A stretch of 7,048 nt of DNA, taken from positions 1 to 7,048 of the forward strand of contig CAMTDY010000155.1 of NCBI GenBank assembly GCA_947070915.1, in the 5' to 3' direction. The position numbers were made by a program, and so were the translations under genes. The stretch comes from an uncultured Roseburia sp. Its GTDB lineage: Bacteria > Bacillota > Clostridia > Lachnospirales > Lachnospiraceae. Shown piece after piece: positions 1-6,096 of this stretch (position 1 is the first letter of the stretch; every line of letters begins with the position of its first letter). Under the pieces are notes generated by a model. That model was not told where the DNA came from and ran no database searches. It saw only the letters and a list, made by a program, of their open reading frames with translations.

Positions 1-2140
1 TGTTCATCAGAAAGCTGCCGCTCCGCTCCCACATGATCTTATGACTGCCGGAGATCACCACTCCCATCTGTTCATCTGCGCGGAGAACCGCCTCCGCCGG
101 ATTCTCATAGGCCCCTGTGATCTTTCCAAGGGCATATACATAATACTTAGGCACCTTCAAGTCATCCAGATGCACCGAACGCCCGCCAGTTATCAGCTCA
201 TCCTCTGCCACTTTATAGTCTGGCACCGTGTCAATGGCAAAGGTAGGCGGGAATCCGATATACCACTCTGTCAGTGTAGCAGAGGTGACTCTGGTTTTCA
301 GGGAATAGGCGGAAACTTTCTCTTCCGCCTGGTTCAGAATGCTGTCATCCGCTATTTTACGGAAACCACTGCCTTTTTCCTTCTTCACTCTCGACAGGGT
401 CATCACATTTCCCTCCACCCGTACATCCGTAACATATTGCTTCTTTCTGCTGTAGGATTTTGATACATTTCCCTCGTTGTCTGCGATCACCATTTTATAA
501 CAGGGGATCAGCGGCTCTCCTACTTTTGTGCCCGAGATATCCTTCTTTTTCACATAACCATAGATCACGTCATCGTTGATCACCCCCAGCAGGCGGACAT
601 ATTCCCCCTCCGCCGCTTTCGGAATAACAGTCTTTTTCTCTGTCTCCAGATGGAAGACCGTGATCTCCTCGCCATATCCCTTTTCCAAAGAATCCGACCA
701 CACATAGCAGTTGCTGTGGCGCATCACCTTAAAGCCCTGGTCTGTGACGTTCTCCGCAATCTTTGTGAGCCGTCTGGCTTCCATATTATAAGAATAGACC
801 ACATTTGCCACCATGAAATAATATACATTTCGTTCACTGACATAACCATAGCTGTTAAAGTCCTGTCTCAGCTGCTGGTAGGTCGTATCCATGGGGAGAT
901 AGACCAGCTCATATAATTTATTCTCCCCCAGATCATATTTATAAAGAACGATGGCTACCTTGCCCTCGTACTGGCCCCGGGGGAAGTATCCATACACAGC
1001 AAAATACAGGTCTCCCTCTTCATCTGTCTTTAACAGGCGGATTCCCTGCTCTCCTGTCTCCTGGTACTCATAAGATGCATTCTCACTAAAGGAGGAATAG
1101 AGCTTTGTAATAGAATTTTTCTTTTTATCCATATCATAGCGATAAAGATCCCCCCCTCTGGCAAAGTACAGATTCTGCGTTTTCTCATGTTCCAGAATCC
1201 CCATATCTGTCTCGTTGGTTATGCCGATCTTGATCTGATTTTTCTGGACACTGGTAAAACCGGGATCGAATACCGCTTCCATACTCCGCTCAAAATTCAG
1301 CAGATAACTGTTGCCGGAAGCATAACGTACCCGGTAAAATTCATTCACCCGAAAAGTCTCTTTCCCAGATGAGGTCTTTCCCTCCACAAAATAATTCAGC
1401 TGAAAGCATGCCGTCTCCATATTATACTCTTTTACCACGGGAACTGCCTCCGAAACTTTCTTCGGCGACAGCCTGCCCCATGTGACAAGATCACTGTCCG
1501 ACTTGATATTCACCGTAGCCAGTGAATCGTTGGACGCCGTGCCATCTGGTTCCAGATACCTCCCAAGCTCTTCTGCTTTGGCTTTACTAAAAGTATCCTC
1601 ATGAAATTTCATGGCAAACTGCAGCTTCCTGGATAGATTGGAATCCTCTGTATAATATTTTAACCGCGTAAAATAATGAACCTTTCTTCCCGTATCTGTG
1701 GTCGCCGTCAAGGATAAAATGTATTCTGTGCTGGTCTTAAAACTATAATCCAGAAAAATTTCCAGTTCATGTACCCCTGTATCGATGGCATTCACATCTC
1801 CCGAATAATAAATATCACCACTGGACTTGTCCACCACATCATAATGAAGCTTGGACAGCCTTAACTCTCCCTTGCTGATATTGATCTTTATTTTTTTGCC
1901 CGTGTCCAGAGGAGTTATGGACTCCCTTACAATGTTATCTTCAATTGGTCCATTGTAGCCATACAGCCGGTTCATCTTTATATTCTGGGAAGTCAGCGTG
2001 AGATAGGGCAGACTTTCCTTCCCCATGTTTACCACAGTTCCCTCTTCATACACATCACTCTCAAGCTGCTGCCCGAAAAAAAACAGGGCGGCAGCGAAAA
2101 CCACCATTAGAACAACCGCCTTATACAAATATTTAACCAT
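1..2140 (-). CDS. Membrane-anchored extracellular beta-propeller-like protein, C-terminus cut by window edge
   Basis: The reading frame stays open from ATG 2140 to the left edge, giving 713 residues with no stop. Residues 8-22 form one hydrophobic segment after a short Lys-bearing N-terminus and lack a lipobox, so the rest should be outside the cell on a membrane anchor. Residues about 85-165 and 215-295 are beta-rich and look Ig-like. Five strands of the type 'LYFARGGDLYRYD' start near residues 324, 377, 438, 477 and 524, spaced like blades of a beta-propeller. A further segment (about 560-713) follows and is incomplete; it includes 'YYVYALGKITGAYENPAEAV'. No catalytic motif is visible. I recall similar architectures in clostridial surface or polysaccharide loci that end in a C39-like peptidase domain, but that part would lie outside the window. 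The start is fixed by AAGGAG at 2152-2157 (11-nt spacing, slightly long) and an in-frame stop 15 nt upstream. Gene reality is near certain; function is not known. Confidence 0.85.
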   Translation of the reverse strand, partial: MVKYLYKAVVLMVVFAAALFFFGQQLESDVYEEGTVVNMGKESLPYLTLTSQNIKMNRLYGYNGPIEDNIVRESITPLDTGKKIKINISKGELRLSKLHYDVVDKSSGDIYYSGDVNAIDTGVHELEIFLDYSFKTSTEYILSLTATTDTGRKVHYFTRLKYYTEDSNLSRKLQFAMKFHEDTFSKAKAEELGRYLEPDGTASNDSLATVNIKSDSDLVTWGRLSPKKVSEAVPVVKEYNMETACFQLNYFVEGKTSSGKETFRVNEFYRVRYASGNSYLLNFERSMEAVFDPGFTSVQKNQIKIGITNETDMGILEHEKTQNLYFARGGDLYRYDMDKKKNSITKLYSSFSENASYEYQETGEQGIRLLKTDEEGDLYFAVYGYFPRGQYEGKVAIVLYKYDLGENKLYELVYLPMDTTYQQLRQDFNSYGYVSERNVYYFMVANVVYSYNMEARRLTKIAENVTDQGFKVMRHSNCYVWSDSLEKGYGEEITVFHLETEKKTVIPKAAEGEYVRLLGVINDDVIYGYVKKKDISGTKVGEPLIPCYKMVIADNEGNVSKSYSRKKQYVTDVRVEGNVMTLSRVKKEKGSGFRKIADDSILNQAEEKVSAYSLKTRVTSATLTEWYIGFPPTFAIDTVPDYKVAEDELITGGRSVHLDDLKVPKYYVYALGKITGAYENPAEAVLRADEQMGVVISGSHKIMWERSGSFLMN

Positions 2141-2151
2141 ATGAAACCATG

Positions 2152-2157
2152 CTCCTT
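2152..2157 (-). promoter_or_regulatory. Ribosome binding site of the beta-propeller-like gene
   Basis: On the minus strand this reads AAGGAG, 11 nt before ATG 2140. A closer ATG at 2150 is only one base from the site and opens a five-codon frame (M-V-S-Y-G-stop), so it cannot start the long gene. Confidence 0.7.
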
Positions 2158-2181
2158 ATCATCAAATTCCCTGTACGTTAC

Positions 2182-2210
2182 ATCATAACACAGTTAACAC
2201 AGCAGGGCAA
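2182..2210 (-). promoter_or_regulatory. Sigma-A promoter for the beta-propeller-like gene
   Basis: On the minus strand, TTGCCC (2205-2210) is followed by 17 nt and TATGAT (2182-2187). A TG one base before the -10 box gives an extended -10. The predicted transcript starts near 2175, leaving a leader of about 35 nt that holds the AAGGAG site. No riboswitch would fit in this leader. Confidence 0.65.
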
Positions 2211-2232
2211 GAGAGGACGCTGGCAAATTTAT

Positions 2233-2259
2233 CACATCCGGCCTCGCTGGCATATACTA
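2233..2259 (+). promoter_or_regulatory. Possible promoter of the small Tyr/Arg-rich gene, sigma-K-like
   Basis: GCATATACTA at 2250-2259 matches the sporulation sigma-K -10 pattern (gCATAnnnTA). CACA at 2233-2236 could be the -35 (mACm), but the gap from AC to CATA is 15 nt, shorter than the usual 16-17. Read as sigma-A, TATACT (2253-2258) is a fair -10 box but there is no matching -35. The call is tentative. Confidence 0.25.
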
Positions 2260-2290
2260 ATATTAATACAGAGAATGAAAGGAACAGCTT

Positions 2291-2689
2291 ATGAATCATA
2301 TGGAACTTCCCCCACAGGATTACTGGTTCGGACAGCCTGCCATCCCTTCCATGCAGCCCGTCTTCGGAGCCGGTAAACTCTGGGAAATGGAAAATGACTA
2401 CTCTTACCTCAAGTACCTGTATCCCGACATATGCAACCCCATCCAGGAATTGATCGACGACGAATGCGACCAGCTGGAATACGACGGCAGTTTTATATTT
2501 GACTCCTACCCGGATAAAATATCTCTCCAGCAGCTGGCACATAAGATACTGAGAAAATGCAACGATAAATCTCCGGAAACCTTTCCCATGGACAATAAAC
2601 ATATCCGCGAACTGGTAGAAATACTTCTTTATCATGAAATCCTTTACCGGCGGAACCGCTATCGGAACCGGAAACGCCTGTATTATTAG
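2291..2689 (+). CDS. Small Tyr/Arg-rich conserved hypothetical protein, possibly sporulation-related
   Basis: This encodes a 132-residue soluble protein with no signal peptide or membrane segment. Residues about 8-28 are rich in Pro, Phe and Tyr. The centre (about 30-65) is acidic and helical, containing 'YLKYLYPDICNPIQELIDDE'. Residues 105-120 form an amphipathic helix, and the end is very basic and aromatic ('YRRNRYRNRKRLYY'). I recall similar small proteins annotated as hypothetical in Clostridia, but no named domain is recognised. The composition and Tyr-rich tail resemble small spore-coat proteins, and the upstream region has a sigma-K-like -10 element; both are weak hints. The start at 2291 is supported by AAAGGA (2278-2283) with 7-nt spacing; a second ATG at 2300 is less well placed. 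It is transcribed alone, divergent from the gene on its left and convergent with the c-di-GMP enzyme. A longer minus-strand frame across the same bases has no protein-like character and was rejected. Confidence 0.75.
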   Translation: MNHMELPPQDYWFGQPAIPSMQPVFGAGKLWEMENDYSYLKYLYPDICNPIQELIDDECDQLEYDGSFIFDSYPDKISLQQLAHKILRKCNDKSPETFPMDNKHIRELVEILLYHEILYRRNRYRNRKRLYY

Positions 2690-2736
2690 GCCTTTGTTTT
2701 CGCCGGATGGCACGGATTGCGCCAGTAGGAGCATCC

Positions 2737-2790
2737 AAAAAGACTTCACAAATCGTCAGAATCGTACTGATCCGGTCTGTGAAGTCTTTT
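2737..2790. terminator. Two-way intrinsic terminator between convergent genes
   Basis: AAAAGACTTCACA (2738-2750) is perfectly complementary to TGTGAAGTCTTTT (2778-2790), a 13-bp stem. The 27-nt loop can form a small inner stem (TCAG 2756-2759 with CTGA 2767-2770). The stem ends in T runs on both strands, so it can stop transcripts from the small gene on the left (+) and the c-di-GMP enzyme on the right (-). Confidence 0.85.
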
Positions 2791-2824
2791 CCATCTGTAA
2801 TCTTCCAGCACAATGGCTGGAATT

Positions 2825-4330
2825 TTATTTAGCTCCTTCGACAAATGCAATCTGCTCAAAATCCGTCACCGGCATGGGCTTTGCAAATACATAGCCCTGT
2901 ATGTAATCACAATCCATCTCCTTCAGGAAATCCACCTGGGAGCGTATCTCCACGCCCTCGGAAATCGTGCGGAGATTGAGGCTCTGCGCCAGATGAAGCA
3001 CGCTGTTAATAACACTCTTCCCCCGCTGGTCATCCTCCGCCTCTTTGAAAAATACACGATCCAGCTTCAGGGCATCCACCTTCACATCTTTCAGCATGTT
3101 CAATGAGGAATAACCGCTTCCAAAATCATCAATGGAACAAAGCATGCCAGCATCGTGAATCTTGTTTATCAGCTCTTTCAGCATAGACATTTCATTGTAA
3201 AACAAGGATTCCGTAAGCTCAATCTCGATGGTGTTCTCCGGGATATCATACCGTTCAAGAATCTGCTGGTAACGCTTAAAGAAACCGGGCACAGAAAAAT
3301 GCCCGCGGGACATATTAACGGAGACCGGAATCTTCGGATAACCGCTGGCATTCCATTTTTCAACCAGCTTACACACCTGCTCAAACATGTAGAGATCCAG
3401 TTCCACGATAAATCCATTTTTCTCAAACAATGGGATGAATTCATTCGGAAAGATCATGCCCTCCACCGGATCCATCCAGCGAACCAATGCCTCCGCACCG
3501 CCTATCGTCTCATTCTCAAGTTCATATTTGGGCTGTAAGTATGGCACGAATTCACCATTTTTAAGAGCGCGCTCCATCTTCATCTCAAGTTCCTTTTCCC
3601 TGCCCAGAAGCCGTCTCTCCGCATCGTCATAAACTCCCATATGAACCAGATGCTGCCCCGCTCCCTCCACTTTTTTCAACGCTATATTGGCTCTCTCCAG
3701 CATGGCAGACACCGATGTGCTTTTATCTTCTACAAGATACACCCCGAAATACATCTTAATTCCATAGGATTGTCCGTCCACATCCAGGATCTGCGAAAGC
3801 TGGTCATTGATCCTGGACAAACGGTGATCCAGTTTTTCCAGAGAATGATAGCGCATTAACATACCAAAATTATCCGCCATGATCCTTCCCGATGTCTCGT
3901 CCCACCGGAGAAGTTCTTCATCTATTATCTTATGTACTCTGCATAGCACCATATCTCCAATGTCGTCCCCATAACTGTCATTGATCAGTTTAAAACGGTC
4001 AATATTGGCATATACCACTACAAATTCTCCCTCTCCCTTCAGAAGCAGGGAAGCCACTCTCTCAAATTCTCTTTTATTCTTACCACCGGTAACATCGTCC
4101 CGTCCTCTGTTCCGGTAAAACAAACCATACTTGACAGCGATAGAAGCCAGAATAACGGCAGCCACCAATGCCAGCAGGCCGATCTTGGCAAGATAATTAT
4201 CCAGATTCATCAAAGCAATATATAGCACACAGACAAAAGAAATTCCGATAATCGTATCCCATATCACCATACCGATCATATGGCGCCATTCGTATAAAAC
4301 AGACTGAATACGGCTTACAATACGATTCAC
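2825..4330 (-). CDS. Membrane c-di-GMP phosphodiesterase: degenerate GGDEF plus intact EAL domain
   Basis: The protein has 501 residues counted from a GTG start and should hydrolyse cyclic di-GMP to pGpG at the inner face of the membrane. Two membrane segments (about 21-40 and 48-68) are joined by a very short loop, leaving no room for an external sensor domain. The GGDEF domain (about 75-230) is probably inactive: the signature is MADNF (151-155), a metal-binding Asp is replaced (N109 in 'ANIDRF'), and the inhibitory site reads RWDE instead of RxxD. The guanine-contact N117-D118 remain, so GTP binding is possible. The EAL domain (about 260-495) keeps all expected residues: E280 in EAL, N339, E374 in ELTES, D401-D402 in DDFGSGYSSL, K422, E458 in SEGVE and Q478 in QGY. 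It lies 57 nt after the lipoprotein gene but has its own promoter. The GTG start is preferred over an ATG at 4360, which lacks a ribosome site and lies at the predicted transcript start. Confidence 0.95.
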   Translation of the reverse strand: MNRIVSRIQSVLYEWRHMIGMVIWDTIIGISFVCVLYIALMNLDNYLAKIGLLALVAAVILASIAVKYGLFYRNRGRDDVTGGKNKREFERVASLLLKGEGEFVVVYANIDRFKLINDSYGDDIGDMVLCRVHKIIDEELLRWDETSGRIMADNFGMLMRYHSLEKLDHRLSRINDQLSQILDVDGQSYGIKMYFGVYLVEDKSTSVSAMLERANIALKKVEGAGQHLVHMGVYDDAERRLLGREKELEMKMERALKNGEFVPYLQPKYELENETIGGAEALVRWMDPVEGMIFPNEFIPLFEKNGFIVELDLYMFEQVCKLVEKWNASGYPKIPVSVNMSRGHFSVPGFFKRYQQILERYDIPENTIEIELTESLFYNEMSMLKELINKIHDAGMLCSIDDFGSGYSSLNMLKDVKVDALKLDRVFFKEAEDDQRGKSVINSVLHLAQSLNLRTISEGVEIRSQVDFLKEMDCDYIQGYVFAKPMPVTDFEQIAFVEGAK

Positions 4331-4333
4331 CTT

Positions 4334-4342
4334 ATCACCTCC
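4334..4342 (-). promoter_or_regulatory. Strong ribosome binding site fixing the GTG start
   Basis: On the minus strand this reads GGAGGTGAT, a nine-base match to the 16S rRNA tail, with 7 nt between GGAGG and GTG 4330. It decides for GTG 4330 over the in-frame ATG at 4360, which would add ten residues. Confidence 0.88.
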
Positions 4343-4362
4343 ATGCCCTCTTTTGTACATTA

Positions 4363-4391
4363 ATTATAACTCATAACTCTACTTTTTTCAA
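4363..4391 (-). promoter_or_regulatory. Sigma-A promoter of the c-di-GMP phosphodiesterase gene
   Basis: On the minus strand, TTGAAA (4386-4391), a 17-nt spacer and TATAAT (4363-4368) make a near-consensus promoter. The TGA stop codon of the upstream lipoprotein gene (4388-4390) lies inside the -35 box. Transcription should begin near 4356, giving a leader of about 26 nt that contains the GGAGGTGAT ribosome site. Confidence 0.75.
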
Positions 4392-4801
4392 TAGTCAAAC
4401 AAAACCTCCCGGTCTGTTTTTTCTGTTTTAACGATCACATAAGGATAACTTGGTTTTTCCTTTACCACTTCATCTTTTCCGGGTCCCATCAGCTCTGTCT
4501 CAAAACAGAGTTTCTCTCCGGACTCATACAGGCCGCGGACTGCAATGCTGAATCCACCGGTAGCCTGCTCGCCGTATCCAAGAGCGATATATAAATACTC
4601 TCCATCCATGTAAGTCATCTGAAATGCATTTACCTTTTTCTCCTCAAGTTCTTTCAAAAAATCCTCCGGACAGTCCCTCACTGCCACCACCGTATAATCC
4701 CAGTCCTTTCCTCTCTCTGTGCTTTCTGTCTCTTTTTCACAACCAGCAGTGAGCAGCACTGCCAATAACGCCACCAATAGCAAGCTGATTTTTTTTCCCA
4801 T
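4388..4801 (-). CDS. Secreted lipoprotein with PrcB-like C-terminal domain
   Basis: From ATG 4801 this is a 137-residue lipoprotein. The signal peptide is 'MGKKISLLLVALLAVL' followed by the lipobox LTAGC, so Cys21 should be lipidated and the protein held on the outer face of the membrane. A Glu/Lys/Thr-rich linker (22-35) leads to a compact beta domain. Residues about 75-86 ('GYGEQATGGFSI') and 118-125 ('SYPYVIVK') match the pattern of the PrcB C-terminal family (first described for the PrcB subunit of the Treponema protease complex): a 'G..pTGGy.i' turn and a closing 'yPy.iv' strand. No partner protease gene is in the window, so the role is open. ATG 4801 is chosen because GGAG (4808-4811) lies 6 nt before it; an ATG four codons upstream (4813) has no ribosome site. 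It is the first gene of a possible two-gene unit with the downstream phosphodiesterase, with no terminator between them. Confidence 0.88.
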   Translation of the reverse strand: MGKKISLLLVALLAVLLTAGCEKETESTERGKDWDYTVVAVRDCPEDFLKELEEKKVNAFQMTYMDGEYLYIALGYGEQATGGFSIAVRGLYESGEKLCFETELMGPGKDEVVKEKPSYPYVIVKTEKTDREVLFDY

Positions 4802-4807
4802 ATGAAA

Positions 4808-4811
4808 CTCC
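4808..4811 (-). promoter_or_regulatory. Ribosome binding site deciding the lipoprotein start
   Basis: On the minus strand this is GGAG, 6 nt before ATG 4801. The upstream ATG at 4811-4813 overlaps this site, and the sequence before it is AT-rich without purine-rich complementarity. Confidence 0.7.
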
Positions 4812-4848
4812 ATGATCTGTTTATTACAATCTATGGCATTCCCGCTTT

Positions 4849-4877
4849 TTTATAACTTTCTTCTCACATCCCGGCAA
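4849..4877 (-). promoter_or_regulatory. Sigma-A promoter of the lipoprotein gene
   Basis: On the minus strand, TTGCCG (4872-4877), a 17-nt spacer and TATAAA (4849-4854). The predicted transcript start near 4842 gives a leader of about 41 nt. Its -35 box is 8 bp from the -35 box of the divergent permease promoter. Confidence 0.6.
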
Positions 4878-4890
4878 AAATTTTCTTGCC
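4873..4890. repeat. Inverted repeat joining two divergent -35 boxes
   Basis: GGCAA (4873-4877) and TTGCC (4886-4890) are inverted around an 8-bp AT-rich centre. Each arm is part of a -35 box, one for the lipoprotein (-) and one for the permease (+). It could be a regulator site, or simply two similar -35 boxes facing apart. Confidence 0.45.
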
Positions 4891-4915
4891 ATAACATTGG
4901 ATTGCTGTTTATAAT
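4886..4915 (+). promoter_or_regulatory. Sigma-A promoter of the AEC permease gene
   Basis: TTGCCA (4886-4891), an 18-nt spacer and a perfect TATAAT (4910-4915). Transcription should begin near 4922. That leaves only about 9 nt before the first in-frame ATG (4931), which supports the later start at 4958. Confidence 0.6.
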
Positions 4916-4941
4916 TGTGAAGAAAGATAAATGCCGCCAGA

Positions 4942-4946
4942 AAGGA
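4942..4946 (+). promoter_or_regulatory. Ribosome binding site deciding the permease start
   Basis: AAGGA precedes ATG 4958 by 11 nt, a long but workable spacing. The other candidate ATG, at 4931, has only a weak purine stretch in front of it and would sit almost at the 5' end of the transcript. Confidence 0.55.
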
Positions 4947-4957
4947 AGCCAATCATT

Positions 4958-5899
4958 ATGAATAACTTTACCTACAGCCTCAATGCCACCCTTCCCATCT
5001 TTTTAATCATGATTCTGGGTAAACTCCTGTACAGGCTCAGGATCATCGGGGATGATTTTATTCAATCCGTGGATAAATATGTTTTTTATGCGGCGCTTCC
5101 AGCCCTGGTCTTTAAGGATCTGACAGAAAATGATTTTCGGGAAAATTTTGATGCCGGCTATCTTATGTTCTGTTTCTTTTCTACTCTTGCCGCCATTCTC
5201 ATAATCTGGGGACTGACAGAACTTTTTATGAAAAATGAGACGGAAAAGGGAGCGTTTATCCAGGCTTCTTATCGCAGCAGCGCCGCCATCCTGGGACTGG
5301 CTTTTATCGACAATATGTACGATGGCGCCGGCATGGCTCCTCTGATGATCCTGGGAGCCGTCCCTCTGTTTAACATATTTGCAGTGATCATACTCACGCT
5401 AAAAGGCCAAAATAAAGACCAAAAACCCGATGTCCGCACTACAATAAAAAATATTTTCAAAAACCCCATCCTGCTCGGAATACTTCTGGCGCTTCCCTTT
5501 GCATTTTCCGGTATTCATTTCCCTGCCTTCGTTAACAAAAGCCTGAATTACCTGGCTGATACTGCCTCCCCTCTGGCGCTGTTATCCATCGGCGCCGGAT
5601 TTGAAGGCAGGAAAGCTTTCCGCAAGCGAAAACTGACGGTACTGGCCACCCTGATCAAGCTTTTCGGCATCTGTTCTCTGTTCCTTCCCGTGGCGGTCTT
5701 TCTCGGCTACCGCAGCCAGGAACTCATGGGAATCCTGATCATGCTGGGATCTCCTGCCACTGTCTCCTGTTATATCATGGCGAAAAACACCGGCAACGAC
5801 ACGGTTCTTACCAGCAGCATCATTGTACTGACCACTTTACTCTCCTCCGTCAGCCTGACTTTCTGGATCTTTATACTCAGATCCATGAATCTTTTATAA
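4958..5899 (+). CDS. AEC-family (auxin efflux carrier/malate permease-type) transporter
   Basis: From ATG 4958 this is a 313-residue membrane protein, the usual length for bacterial AEC transporters (TC 2.A.69). About ten hydrophobic segments can be seen, near residues 10-27, 40-53, 66-87, 104-120, 125-147, 169-186, 195-213, 225-251, 256-273 and 287-309. They form two five-helix halves joined by a charged loop (about 148-168). Family marks are the N-terminus 'MNNFTYSLNATLPIFLIM', 'YVFYAALPALVF' in helix 2, 'SYRSSAAILGLAF' before helix 4 and 'GSPATVSCYIMAKN' in the second half. Bacterial members move organic acids or related small molecules, but the substrate cannot be read from sequence. It begins like other AEC proteins at M-N-N-F, agreeing with the start choice. 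It is transcribed away from the lipoprotein gene and has no co-transcribed partner upstream; no strong terminator follows, so transcripts may run into the tRNA gene. Confidence 0.92.
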   Translation: MNNFTYSLNATLPIFLIMILGKLLYRLRIIGDDFIQSVDKYVFYAALPALVFKDLTENDFRENFDAGYLMFCFFSTLAAILIIWGLTELFMKNETEKGAFIQASYRSSAAILGLAFIDNMYDGAGMAPLMILGAVPLFNIFAVIILTLKGQNKDQKPDVRTTIKNIFKNPILLGILLALPFAFSGIHFPAFVNKSLNYLADTASPLALLSIGAGFEGRKAFRKRKLTVLATLIKLFGICSLFLPVAVFLGYRSQELMGILIMLGSPATVSCYIMAKNTGNDTVLTSSIIVLTTLLSSVSLTFWIFILRSMNLL

Positions 5900-5929
5900 T
5901 GAATTCACAAGTCATTTTGTAATTTAAGA

Positions 5930-5958
5930 TTGACTTTTCTATTAAAATATTGTATTAT
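5930..5958 (+). promoter_or_regulatory. Sigma-A promoter of tRNA-Trp
   Basis: TTGACT (5930-5935), a 17-nt spacer and TATTAT (5953-5958), each 5 of 6 to consensus. Transcription should start near 5965, about 11 nt before the mature tRNA. It may also be the only promoter for metF. Confidence 0.75.
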
Positions 5959-5975
5959 AGGAAAGTAAGTGATTT

Positions 5976-6046
5976 AGGGGCATAGTTCATCGGTAGAATA
6001 AGAGTCTCCAAAACTCCAGAGCTGGGTTCGATTCCTAGTGCCCCTG
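5976..6046 (+). tRNA. tRNA-Trp (anticodon CCA)
   Basis: A full cloverleaf folds in 71 nt. The acceptor stem is AGGGGCA with TGCCCCT (7 pairs), then T8 and A9. The D stem is GTTC with GAAT and a 7-nt loop containing GG. The anticodon loop CTCCAAA carries CCA at 6008-6010. The variable region is 4 nt, the T arm is CTGGG-TTCGATT-CCTAG, and G73 is the usual discriminator base for Trp. The 3' CCA is not encoded and must be added by nucleotidyltransferase. The first pair of the anticodon stem (A27, C43) is not complementary, leaving four good pairs. It has its own promoter and a strong terminator begins 9 nt after it. Confidence 0.97.
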
Positions 6047-6054
6047 TGGCGATT

Positions 6055-6096
6055 ACCTTATAAATGGCAGATTGCTGTCGTTTATAAGGTTTTTTT
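6055..6096 (+). terminator. Strong intrinsic terminator between tRNA-Trp and metF
   Basis: A 16-pair hairpin without mismatches or bulges (two G-U pairs) forms between 6055-6070 and 6075-6090 around the loop ATTG, followed directly by a run of T to 6096. It should end the tRNA transcript. It stops only 18 nt before the metF start codon, and the metF ribosome site (AAAGGA, 6101-6106) follows almost immediately. Confidence 0.93.

Noticed and set aside
41..1372. Three plus-strand frames (41-463, 650-916, 1187-1372)
   Set aside because: They lie opposite the long continuous minus-strand gene and have no ribosome sites; they are shadows.
2183..2749. 188-residue minus-strand reading frame
   Set aside because: It covers the small plus-strand gene, the intergenic promoters and part of the terminator, has no ribosome site, and its protein looks like translated antisense. 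The plus-strand frame has a good ribosome site and a protein-like composition.
2813..3859. Several plus-strand frames opposite the EAL/GGDEF gene
   Set aside because: They are antisense to the conserved EAL and GGDEF domains.
4331..4360. ATG 4360 as start of the c-di-GMP enzyme
   Set aside because: There is no ribosome site before it and the predicted transcript begins at about this point; GTG 4330 has a nearly perfect site.
4873..4890. GGCAA-N8-TTGCC as a proven operator
   Set aside because: Each arm is accounted for by a -35 box, so it is kept only as a candidate.
5902..5924. Hairpin after the permease gene (AATT/ACAA with TTGT/AATT)
   Set aside because: It is AT-only apart from two pairs, bulged and without a T run, so it is too weak to call a terminator.
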